This document shows, in pieces, positions 48,701 to 60,700 of a stretch of DNA of 64,000 nt. Where the stretch lies: the NCBI RefSeq assembly GCF_028583425.1, contig NC_072796.1, forward strand, positions 141,369,464 through 141,433,463, in the 5' to 3' direction. The notes under the pieces are model-generated. The model saw only the letters and a list, made by a program, of their open reading frames with translations. It searched no databases and was not told the DNA's origin. How positions within the stretch are numbered: the stretch's first letter is position 1; each line of letters opens with the position of its first letter. Origin of the DNA: Eublepharis macularius (taxonomy: Eukaryota; Chordata; Lepidosauria; Squamata; Eublepharidae). A program made the position numbers and the translations under genes.

Positions 48701-51700
48701 AAACTAACACGGCTAACTCCTCTGGATAAATATCTTAAGTTCTTCTTAAAGAAAACTCCTATAACAATATAAACATGCACACTACTTAAAATTTTGTATA
48801 GAACATCACATCAAATTCAGGAAATCCTTTTTGGTGGACTCCATAGGGAAGTCTTCATTCCTAAAGTCAACAAACGTGATCCAATGCTGACCCCCCAAAA
48901 ACCTGTTGTTTTTGAAGAGGGCTACGGATCTCCATGAGAGAAGTGCACCGCCTTCCCAAAACCGACTGCCGAGCAAAAATCCAAGATAAGGCAGCTGAAC
49001 TCACACACCTGGGCCACCCCAGGCTCAAGCAAGGTAAGTGGGCAGGTGCTCAAGTCTTCCAGTGTCTGAACCCTTGAGGTGTGTGCAGCTTGCCAGCTGC
49101 AGCCTGCACCCAAATTGGGGTGGGTGCAGCCAAGCTGGCTGGCTGCTGTCCCAACCCTGGACGGGTGTGCATGTGTGCGGCATCCCTGTTGCCCACCCCC
49201 GTCCAAAGATTACTCTCTCGGGCACAGCTTGCTGCCCACTGGAGATGCCTCTCTGGCCTGCGCTGCTCTCTTGCGGGACTCACCATCCTCCGTCCTGCTT
49301 GTCAACATTGTGAATTATGGCTTGTTTGCAGAAGGAAAGCTCGTCCTCTCGCTGGGCTTTGTAGTCGTACAAGGCCTTCACCGTACACTAAGAAGAAAAA
49401 GAGACGTGATCGCCAGGCATGTGCTAAAAATAAAACTGTCCAAATTCCTTGCCCAGGTAAACCAAATTCCGTTAACTGCAACAACTGCACCAATACTGAA
49501 GCCTTGCTTGGCTCTGCACCATCGCAGATGCTTCCAAGATGCACGTTTTCAAAGAATCTGCACCGTTACCACCCCATCTTCACCCCCCCAACTGAAGAAG
49601 GAAAGGGAGAGAAGACACAGTGATCAGCAACACGGTCCCAGGAATGTCAGTCCTTGGCAGTTCCATCCCAAAGCCCCTCACAAGCAAGCACGCAGGTGTC
49701 TTGGTTAAGGTAACTTTATTAAGGATCTATCAGAACAAGGTCTTTACTCTAAGATGGTCATTGGCAGAAGTGATCATTCAAACAGATGCAGAGGAGTTAG
49801 CCGTGTTAGTCTGTAGTCGCAAAATCAAAAAGAGTCCAGTAGCACCTTTAAGACTAACCAACTTTATTGTAGCATAAGCTTTCGAGAGCCACAGCTCTCT
49901 TCGTCAGATACACGATGAAGAGAACTGTTGTTCTCGAAAGCTTATGCTACAATAAAATTGGTTAGTCTTAAAGGTGCTACTGGACTCTTTTTGATCATGC
50001 AAACAGAGGCTAACTAGATACAGGGAGATTTTCCCACCTTGGGGACCCAGAGCTTCATGAGAACTGATAAGAGCATTTTAGACACAGCACAGTGTGAGTT
50101 CATTTTTGTCTGCGAGAATAGTTACATGTTTCCTTACACATCTGGCCTCCAAGGCCATTCCCTGCTAGAAATATTTAGTACATATTTATAAAGTACATAT
50201 TTATAACTGATGACCAAACCCTCCTCCGTTCAACACACTGCACATGAGTAACTCAGAAGAAGTTGCAAACCACAACAGCAGTAATTCAGTATAGCCAGCA
50301 AAACCCATATACAGTAACGGCAGGGATGTATGCGTTCCTGACAGGGAAGAGCTGCCACAAGGAAAGACGAACCCACTTTCTCCACCAGAAGCCCAGCGGC
50401 CATTGCACCTCCTTTGCATGCCAAAGGTCCCGGGTTCAATGCCCTGGCAGGAAGCAGAGGAAAGACTGCTCTGCCTCGGACCCCGGGAGTCCCTGCCCAC
50501 CAGAGAAGACAGCACCAGTCCAGAGGGAACAGCTGAATGCAGCATTGCATATTGAGCCAGATAATGGATTAATCACAGAATCCTAGAGTTGGAAGGGGCC
50601 TTAAAGACCATCTAGTCCAACCCCTGCCCAAAGCAGGAACAGCCTAAAGCATCCCCAACAAGGATTAGTCCAGTCGCTCCTTGAAGACTGCCAATGAGGG
50701 GGAACCCACCACACCCCTAGCCAGCTGATTTCACTGCTGGATTACTCTTAATGTGAAGAAGTTTTTCATAACATCCAGCCAGCACTTAAACTCATTGCTT
50801 TGAGTCCTATCCTCTGCTGCCAACTGGAACAGCTCCTTGCCCTCCTCCAAATGACAGCCTTTTAAACACTTAAAGGGAGCAATCTTGTCCTCCCTCAACC
50901 TCCTCTTCTCCAAACTGGACACTCCCAGGTCCCCCAGCCTCTCCTTGTAGGCCTTAGTCTAAGTAAATAAATAATTAAAAGCCAAAAGGGCCTTGATGGA
51001 GTTATTTATTATCTGGTTATTCCTGTCCCTGCCATTCTTCAGCCAAAGATTTAGGGCTACCCAGTCCGTATGTCTGTGAGCTCCATAATATGTACTGAAT
51101 TCAACCCCGCAGGACTCATGAGGACTAGGGTATTGGTGCGAGCACCCAATAAGCTTACATTTTTTAAATAAAAGAACGGCCAAGTTGGCAGCATTTGCAT
51201 CACTGAGACGGCTGTGAAATGCGATCTGGAGGCCGCTTGGCCGCTGCTCTCAAGGCCGAGCTCCCTTACCTTGGCCACAGGCATCTTGTTGGCTTCTACG
51301 TAGAAGTGGGGGGTCCGCACCTCATAGAGCGCTCCGTAATCCAATTCCTGAAAGGAGAAGCAGAACTATTACAGCCTCCTTTTCCCCTCTCTCCTGGGCC
51401 CTGGCTAGTCACTGCCACAAAGTGTGCTTCCTCTTCTGCTAAAACGTCCGTATTCCCAAGATCAATGGCCTTCAACGGGCCTTGCGCAAATGGAACTTTT
51501 ATCAGAAAAGGAAGCATGCTATCTAGCAACGCACAGACCTTGTTTCCAGGATCCAAGCCATAGGCCTGCAAAGGAGACACAGGCACCTCTTGGCAGAGGA
51601 AACGCCAGAATGTGGGGCTAGCAGCCAAGAAGGCCCTCCGGCACGCCCATGCCAGCTTAAAGAACAAGTTTGGGGAGGAAGCCACACACACCCCCTCCCG

Positions 51701-54700
51701 AACATCCTCAGTACCCAACCTGAGTCATAAGGCTGGACGTGGAACTTCAGGCATTTTGGATCACAAGTGCCACAGGAAGATGTGGCAATTCCATAAGGGA
51801 GTGAGACATAGTTCAGCTTCCACGTCTATCGATATGTACATGCCCAACTAAACCAGGCATTAAGTGGTATATCAGAAATCTCTCTCCTACATGCCATGCT
51901 ATAAACATGGATATGATACTTATTAATAACACAGCACTATCAAAGCACATGGGGTGTTACAGGGCAATGGAAGCAAACATGACAGGCCCCTGCCTGGAGG
52001 AGCTTACAGTGGCCACAGAGGGTAGAAGGCAGACAACAAAGGGCGGGAAAGGAGAGGCAGGAGTATCAATGGCTGAAGTGAGCCAGGCAAAGACTTCCTT
52101 CCTTTTGCAGCAGAAAATCCTGCCTGAGGGTCATGCACAAGGCAAGACAATGCATGCTGGGTACTGGCCCCTCCCACCCTGAGCCAAGCCAATCACAATC
52201 CACCGTTTCAATCACGCATGTACTTTGTGCTAAGGAGGCTGCCCCGTCTCACATCCTTCATGCACAAACAGGCACAGCCAGATGCTTCCACACGAGGAAA
52301 GCAACCGTGGGCTGATCCAGGCAGTGAAAATTCCAAATTTTGTACAGGCAGAAAACTGCAGCAAATGCAACACTTCTCCCTCTCAACTTTCCCAGAGTAT
52401 TTGGCGACAGCATTATCATCATCAACCACAACAAAATAATAACTCCATTGGTAACCCGCCTTTCTCACGGTGAAGTGCAAAAATAATTCAATCGCACAGC
52501 AAGGATCTCTAACAAAACAATGTATTGGGGCTAGGGTTGAAGAACTGGAAAACAATGCCGGCAAAGAAGAAAACTCTTGAAGGTGACAAGATCGTCTACA
52601 GTTTGACACGCCCTACTGAAGTGAGGGTTACAGAGGGTAGAAGACATGAAACTGCAGTAAGAAAACAAGAGAGAGAGAGACCCTGCAGAAAGAATTTCCC
52701 TAGGAAAAAACGAGACAATCCCTTGGCATCCTGTTAAGATTTCTGGGCCCTCAAAATGGGGGCGTATTTGGACTTCCAGAACCCTGTAAAGCATCCCAGA
52801 CACCCCCTCCCCAAACACTCTTCTCCGGAACTGCTCTCACCGCTGTGCCCATCTTCTCTAGGGTCTCCTCGTTGATGGGGTAGCGCAGTTTCATCTTGCG
52901 GTACACAGGATGCTTCTCGTAGTAGCTCACCAGGTCGAGGAGGCTCTCAAATTCAGCCGAGCTGCCCAGCATGAACAGCCGTCCTTCTTGCTGAATTCGG
53001 CAGTGCTTGATCTTGCCTTCCGCTCTGCAGCCATCACAGCCCCAGGGACAGAAAACAACCATCGAGGTGCAAATTTCTGCGACCCATACCTTGTTGCATT
53101 GGTTCACTGAATGTTCTAGCAATTGATAGAACTGCATTTGTTCACTGAACATCCTAGCGGCTGTTCTTACTGACTTGTACTGTGTAATCCGCCTGGGGTC
53201 CCAGTGTGAAAGGTGGACTTTACATTAAAGAAACAAATCCCTGAAGCGACAAAGAAAAATTTCTCAGCTGTATTCCAAATGTAGCAACATTTCCCATGCA
53301 CAGAACTTCTTTTCTTTGCCTGTGAATAGTAAGCGAGATTCTACACATGTGCGGAATTAACTGCCCAAATGCCAAAGGCGGCAGTTTTGTACACAAACAC
53401 ATAAAAAATCATTAAAAAGCAGCAGTTGTGTTTGCTACAACCTCAGTGTAGACAAACTACAGTTCTAAGCAGGCAAGATGATCATGCACATGGGAACGAA
53501 GCACCACTGGGAACTTAGAACCAGGGCCGATTCCAGATGACTAACCTTAAGTCGTTTCATGCCGCCCTCTTCCGGATCGCATTTTCCCCGTCGCGATCCG
53601 GAAGAGGGCGGCATGAAGCGACTTAAGGTTAGTCATCTGGAATCGGCCCAGGTCTTTTTGGATTAGTTATGCTGGATTATCATACGAGTAATTGGGATAA
53701 ATATATGGAATGCAAATTATCATGTTTGGACATTACCCATGATATGACAGAAACTATGAGGAGTAGTGAATTGAGTAAGTTAATCAATAGATGTTTGAGG
53801 GATTTTGATTATAACAGCGTCTTGGTTATAGCTTGCAGAGTATGTTCTTCTCTTTCAATTGATATCCCTCCTCCGATAAAAATGCCAAACTATTTGTTTG
53901 CGTTAACTCTCACAAAGTACAGAAGGGCATTTACGCTTGTGCGTTTGAACACCTTGTCATGGGTGGTGTTGTTGGGAAGGTTTTGTCATATTCCACACTC
54001 TAACATTCTGTGGATGTGGTATTAACCAAATTGATACTATAGATCATATTCTTTCGGAGTGTCCTAAATTTTCAGATCGGAGAGCTAAATGTATTCTTCT
54101 TCTGTTTAAGCAGGATTTCATTACTCTTGAAGCTAAACCTTCTTGGCTATTAAGACTTGAAGATAAAAAAAGTAATTTTGGATGTGGCTAAATTTTTGGC
54201 GGTTGTCGTAAAATCGTGTTGTAACTCTGGCAGTAAACGCCACGTTTCCTTTTTAGTAGGTGGTGTCTTGCTGTTTATGACTTTGATCACGAAAACAGTA
54301 ATTAAGAAGAAGAAGACTATCAAAGTACAGTTCTGAGTGGGCAAGATGATAGGGCGCACGCTGCTTTGGGAGGATGGCAATTTGTGGTGGAAGGGGAGGG
54401 GATACTTAGCGCTTCCCTTGCCTCCCCTACTTTTCTGTTGGGACCCCCACAAGCTACTTCCCCCTCTGAGGGTTCCTGGATGTGTGTTTACCCTCCCAGG
54501 GAGGCCGACACTCACCGAAAAGAGATGGCATAGGAGTTGGGCTCGCTGCGTTTGCGCACTAGGAAGGCTCCGTCCCGGGGCACCCGCATCAGCATGTGCT
54601 CAGCTTGCAAGCGGGTCAAGTTGGCGTGGTACCACCTGGTTGTGAGAAAACATACAGTAAGATTTGTGTCTTCTTTAGGTAACTTCCTTACCAGGTGGTC

Positions 54701-57700
54701 TCTGGGAATCTGTATGAATATTGTTGAACAGTTTTTGCTTTGTATACTTCAGAAGAACCTTCAGTATATAGCAAGCTGCCGCTATTTTAATATGGAACAT
54801 TTTAAAATGATTTTAAGGTTGTTATCTGCCCTGAGCCCGCTTGCGGGAAGGGCGGAATACAAATATGATAAAAATAAATAAATATTTTGAATGTACAAAT
54901 TGGGAAATAGCGGTAAGGGTCATTTCACATCCCATCGCTGCAATTAATTGTTAAACCTGACTAGGGAAACAGTTTACTCACTGTTCTTTTTACACTTTCA
55001 TAGCACAGTCTACTTAGCTGTGAATTGAAGAAGTACATAAAGAAGAGTCCAGTAGCACCTTTAAGACTAACCAACTTTACTGCAGCATAAGCTTTTGAGA
55101 ATCACAGCTCTCTTCGTCAGATGCAGCAGCAGCTTTCGAGAGCCACAGCTCTCTTCGTCAGATGCATGGAGGAATACATGTAACCATTACAACTTTGATC
55201 AATCCATCCCTGAATAAGATGTTTCCGTAGAAACGTGGTTTATAACTGGAAGCAGGGCTTTTTTTCAACAGGAATGCGGTGGAATGGAGTTCCGGCACCT
55301 CTTGAAAATGGTCACGTGGCTGGTGGCCCCGCCCCCTGATCTCCAGGCAGAGGGGAGTTGAGATTGCCCTCCACGGCATGGAGGGCAATCTCAACTCCCC
55401 TCTGTCTGGAGATCAGGGGGCGGGGCCACCAGCCACGTGACCATTTTCACCAAGGGCAATTTAAACTTTGAAACCCCCCCCCTTGTTCCAGCTGACCCAA
55501 AGTGACATCATTGTGCCATCCTGAGTTCCATCACTGAGTTCCACCACCTCTTTCCCCAGAAAAAAAGCCCTGACTGGAGGCATGTTGATTATGTGTCATT
55601 GTGGATTGGCTATAAGAATTTATATTTGATGTGAATTTTGCCAGTAAATTGTATTTATTTTGGATTGCATATGACCAGCTGCACGGATTGTGTGAACAGT
55701 GGATTACATATGCTTCTATGAAATAATGACAGGATTGTTACTAGGCATTTATATGATCATTACATACCCTATGCATTGTTTGTAAATTATCCTATTGCAC
55801 AGTTGTTGTTTTTGTTAGTCTTACATTCTTTTCGTTGCAGAGGTCTCTGGGAATCTGGCAAGCCAGAGAAACCAGTGGAAATGCTCCCGAGGGCCCAATG
55901 CCTGGGTGTCCTATAAGTATGACCCTGTTTTACTAACCTTTCTAGAGGATGCTTCAGGTGGGGTCACCACCCAACACAAGCTTCTTTGGAAGCAACGATC
56001 AAGCACAACGGCTTCCAGGCCCTTAAATCCCAGGGGTGTGGAGCCCAGCCATTGCGACCCAGGGGTGTGAGGAATGCACTTTTGCCCAAGCTCAGTGCTT
56101 CTCTAGATCACTGAGAATAGGTTTGTAGGCTAAGATCTGCCTACAAACTAAGATCAGTTCAAATTAAGTGCACCTCTGCAAGAAGGCCATTCCCTGAAGA
56201 GTCAGACCCACGTTGATCACGATCCTGTCTAACTAAACCGGGCAAATTATGGCCCAGGGACGACATCCAGCCCACGGGAACTTTTCATCTGGCCATCAAG
56301 CTGCTTAGCAGCAGCAGGGACAACTGACCCGCCAGATCACAGCATTGGCTAGCAAACCAAAGCCCCTGAAAAAGTGTTAAAATGCTCAAGGGCTGTTGGT
56401 AGGAAACAAGCCTGCATCTGGGCGTTCATTTGCTTTTAAGGACTCCAAGATGACTTTTAACTCAGACCCCCTCAAAATAATAACATTCGATTTGTATACC
56501 GCCCTTCAGGACAACTAAACGCCCACTCAGAGCAGTTTACAAAGTATGTTGTTATTATTCCCACAACAACAAACACCCTGTGAGGTGGGTGGGGCTGAGA
56601 GAGCTCTGAGAGAGCTGTGATCGGCCCAAGATCATCCAACTGGCTTCAAGCAGCAGAGTGGGGAATCAAACCTGGCTCTCCAGATTAGAGTCCTGCCGCT
56701 CTTAACCACTACACCAAACTGGCACCAAAGTGGGCAAAGACTCAGATACAGCCCTCGGGCTGAAAAATTTGCCCACCTTCCCTGCTGTAAACCCTGGGGA
56801 ATTTCCATCCAGCGATCCCATGCTAGGGAGTTTCGTGCCACAGAAACACGTACACACTTGCTCCCTCCCCCACTTGCATCAGCTAAACTTCCATCATCCT
56901 TTGAGGCCAAGTAGCAGTGAAAGGAGGTATGCCAATGTCAGTGAGGAAGCCAAGAGGAGGAATGGGGTGGAGGGAAGAGAGGGCCAGGCTTTGAACGCTC
57001 ACTCTTTGCTCTCGTGGGCATTGGGCTGCGGCACGGGGTCCGTCAACCGCATCTCGAACTCGTTGCATCGCAGTGGCACCTCGCGGTAGTGGCAGATGAG
57101 GCTGTAGAGGCTGTCAAAGACCAGGTTGTCTGTCAGGTAGAACTTAGTAGCCCCAGCTTCCTGCCGGGAATGGATGCGGCAATGCTGGACGCGTCCAGAG
57201 CGCCTGCAAAGGGAAGGCAGAGAAGAACCGAGGCAAGAAAAAGTTGTCAGTACTACCCACCCAGACAGGAGGGGCAGAAGGAGTTGAAACCTGCCCCCTA
57301 GGGAATCCATCGGCAAGCAGGACCGTGTTGGATCCCACCTGTATCCTCCCATTCCACTGATCAAAACCTGAAGCCTTCCTCCAACCTCAGGAGCCGTCCT
57401 CCACCTTGGGGCTTAAGTTTAATTACAACATGCACAAACCACATCAAGGATGAAGCTTCGCCCATTTTAATTGGAACCCTTGAGAAGGCTGATTAATGTT
57501 TCATGCTTGAATCTTTTCTTTAGGGCTAGAGGAATGGGTTTCCCCGGGGAAAACTGTTTCCCAAATACAGGAGTATCAGAAAGGGGAAGGGTCTCCTTTG
57601 ACTCTGGTTAACCCCATCGAACGGAGCCTCACATGTTTTCACCCTCCTGGGAGAGCGATACAAGCCCAGAAGCTGCCACCATGGTCCTCTGCAGAAGCCA

Positions 57701-60700
57701 TACCCCGCGCTCCACACCAGCAGCAATCTGCCTGCATGTCAAGCAAGCCTGGGGGCTGTCCAACATTCTGGGGGCAAAACTACATAACATAATAACATTC
57801 GATTTATATACTACCCTTCAGGACAACTTAACGCCTGCTCAAAGAGGTTTACAAAGTGTGTTATTATTATCCTCAAGACAATCACTCTGTAAGGTGGGTG
57901 GGGCTGAGAGAGCTCTGAGAGAGCTGTGACTGACCCAAGGCAACCCAGCTAGCTTCAAGCAGAGGAGTGAGGAACCCAACCTAGTTCTCCAGCAGCAGAA
58001 CTCTAATCTGGTGAACCGGGTTTGATTCCCCACTCCTCCGCCTGAAGCCAGCTGGGTGACCTTGGGTCAGTCACAGCTCTCTCAGAGCTCTCTCAGCCCC
58101 ACTCACTTCACAGGGTGATTGTCCTGAGGATAATAATAACACACTTTGTAAACTGCTCTGAGTGGGCGTTAAGTTGTCCTGAAGCGGGGTATATAAACTG
58201 AATGCTGTTGTTGTTATGAGTATAGTCCCACCCGCTCTTAACCACTACACCAAACTGGCTCACATTTGTGTTTTTAAAGAGCTGGGTCCGGATTCTTCGC
58301 AGCCACACAGCAGCTGCATGGCATTGCTTCTAAAAACAAAAAGGAGAGCCCAAACAGCTCAGAATGCCACCACAGGAGGAAGAACTCCTGCCCCGCCCTA
58401 AGGGCTCCTGCCTCCTCCCGAAGTGGTTTTCCCATGCAGAAGCAGCGCTGAAGGGGAAGAGTTATTTCCCCATTTTTGTTGCTCCGCGTGGAATATTCTG
58501 TCTACCCGGAACAGCAAAAATGATGCAATCACTCTCCCCCCCCTGCACTATTTTGGCGGGAAATGGCTTGGGGGCAGGGAGGCAGGAGCCTTTCCTCCCC
58601 CACCCCGTAGCAGCATTTTGAGCCAGTTTGGACTCTCTCTCTTTTTAGGAGCCATTCCCCGCACCTGCTGTGTGGCTGCGGGGAACCTAACTCTTTAAAA
58701 ACGCGAATGTGTACTTTGGACCAAGTTTAGATCCAGACTATGTTTTCTGTTAATGGAAGGGGTGCAATAATTTCTTTTTTAAAAAATATATTTTATTTGT
58801 TTTAGTTCCATCCTATTCTAATAACAAAATTAATCAAAAGTCTTACATTCTTGGGATATATGTTATAAATCATACATTTCATTTCATCTCTACAATTCCA
58901 TCATAATTATACTATTTTCACTACGCTATTATCATTATAAGTCTGCATTCTTTAATTCTAGTACTTCTTTACTGTGCTCATTCATTTAATTGTATTCTGC
59001 TAACATACAGTTATGTCTCTATTTTATACTTCCGTTTAACCCATCTATAAAACGGGGTCCATTTTTGTTTTCCATCATATCCGTTTTTTTCTTTTATTAA
59101 TTCTGTCAGTGTGTCCATTTCTGCCGTCTCTAAGATTTTCTCTATCAATTCTTCTTTTGTTGGTATATCTGTGTTTTTCCAGTATCTGGCATATACTATT
59201 CTTGCTGCTGTTATTATGTGTATTATCAAGTATCTATTTTCCCTATTTAACTCATCTGGTATTATATTAAATAAGATCATTTCCGGTTTAAAGGGTATAT
59301 TTATTTCTAACACCTCTTGCCACAGCTCATGTATCTGGAAGGGGTGCAATAATTTCTACCAATTCCGCCTTAATGCTGCATGTGAAACGCCTAGGGGTTT
59401 TACAATGATTAAAGATTCCTTTCCTCTGCACCAATTGTCTCCTCATCTTCGTTCTGGCTTTTATCACACCACTTGCTTGTGATTGAATGCAGATAATCAC
59501 TGACTAGAGTCATCTAGATGGGCAGCCAAATATCCCTCCACCAGATATCTCACTAAAAATGGGGGGGGGGCCCTCTCCAGAAAGCCAAAGGACTACTGAA
59601 AAGTGGACAAACCACCCGGGGAACGAAGCAATGGAACGACCAATAAATATGATTAAGTCAATAATATAATCAAAGTGCTGAAGGGCCAACCGTATATACT
59701 ACGTTCAATAAACACAATAAATAATACAATTACATAAACCAATTTCACAGTAATGAGAATATACATGCATCTGATGAAGAGAGCTGTGGTTCTCGAAAGC
59801 TGACGATGCATCTGATGGAGAGAGCTGTGGTTCTCGAAAGCTTATGCTACAACAAAGTTGGTTAGTCTTAAAGGGGCTACTGGACTCTTTACTATTTCGC
59901 TACTACAGACTAATATGGCTAACTCCTCTGAAGAATGTAATTGTAAGTATATAAAGCCAACTAGTAAGTATAGAAAGTGCTCTGTTTAATATAATTTGAT
60001 TTGTTATCCTTCCACCAGGCATTCGGTGGTTGAGGCGGGTGGGCCACCTAAGGCATTATCGGCCTCCTGACATTGCGGGGGGGGGGAGTATATACCTCCC
60101 TTGAGTTCTATAGACATCTATGACTGACCACCCCACTCTGTGGTTATTTAGTCTGAGGTGGTAGGGCAAAATGTGTGTGGCTGTTTTATAATTGATGCGT
60201 TATTAATATTTTTATTGCTACAAATTTTATTCTATTTATTGTATATTTAAAATGTTGTGATTCACTCTGAGCTCGCTTGTGGGCAAAGCGGAATAGAAAT
60301 CAAATCAAATCAAATCGATAAATAAAAGTCCAGCTCACTGTTACTTGAGCGGGTTTTGAATCCAGAGGAAGCCGACAGAAAGGTTAAGTATATAAAAACG
60401 CTCCATCCAAGATGACTCACCAGTTCTCTTGTGTGTTTTGACAGGTGCTTGGCTTCAAAAGAAGTTCTCGTTACTCTGAAATTGGTTTATGTAATTGTAC
60501 TATTTATTATATTTATTGAACACAGTAGATATGGTTGTCACTTTTGCGCTTTGATTATATTATTGACTTAATCATGTTTATTGGTTGTTCCATTGCTTAA
60601 TTCCCCGGGTGGTTTGTCCACTTTTCAGTACTCCCCACATAAAGGTAAAGGAAGTCCCCTGTGCAAGCACCGAGTCATGACTGACCCATGGGGGGACATC

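Noticed and set aside
59011..59349. 112-residue open frame as a host gene
   Set aside because: It is the C-terminus of L1 ORF2 within an insertion flanked by perfect target duplications.
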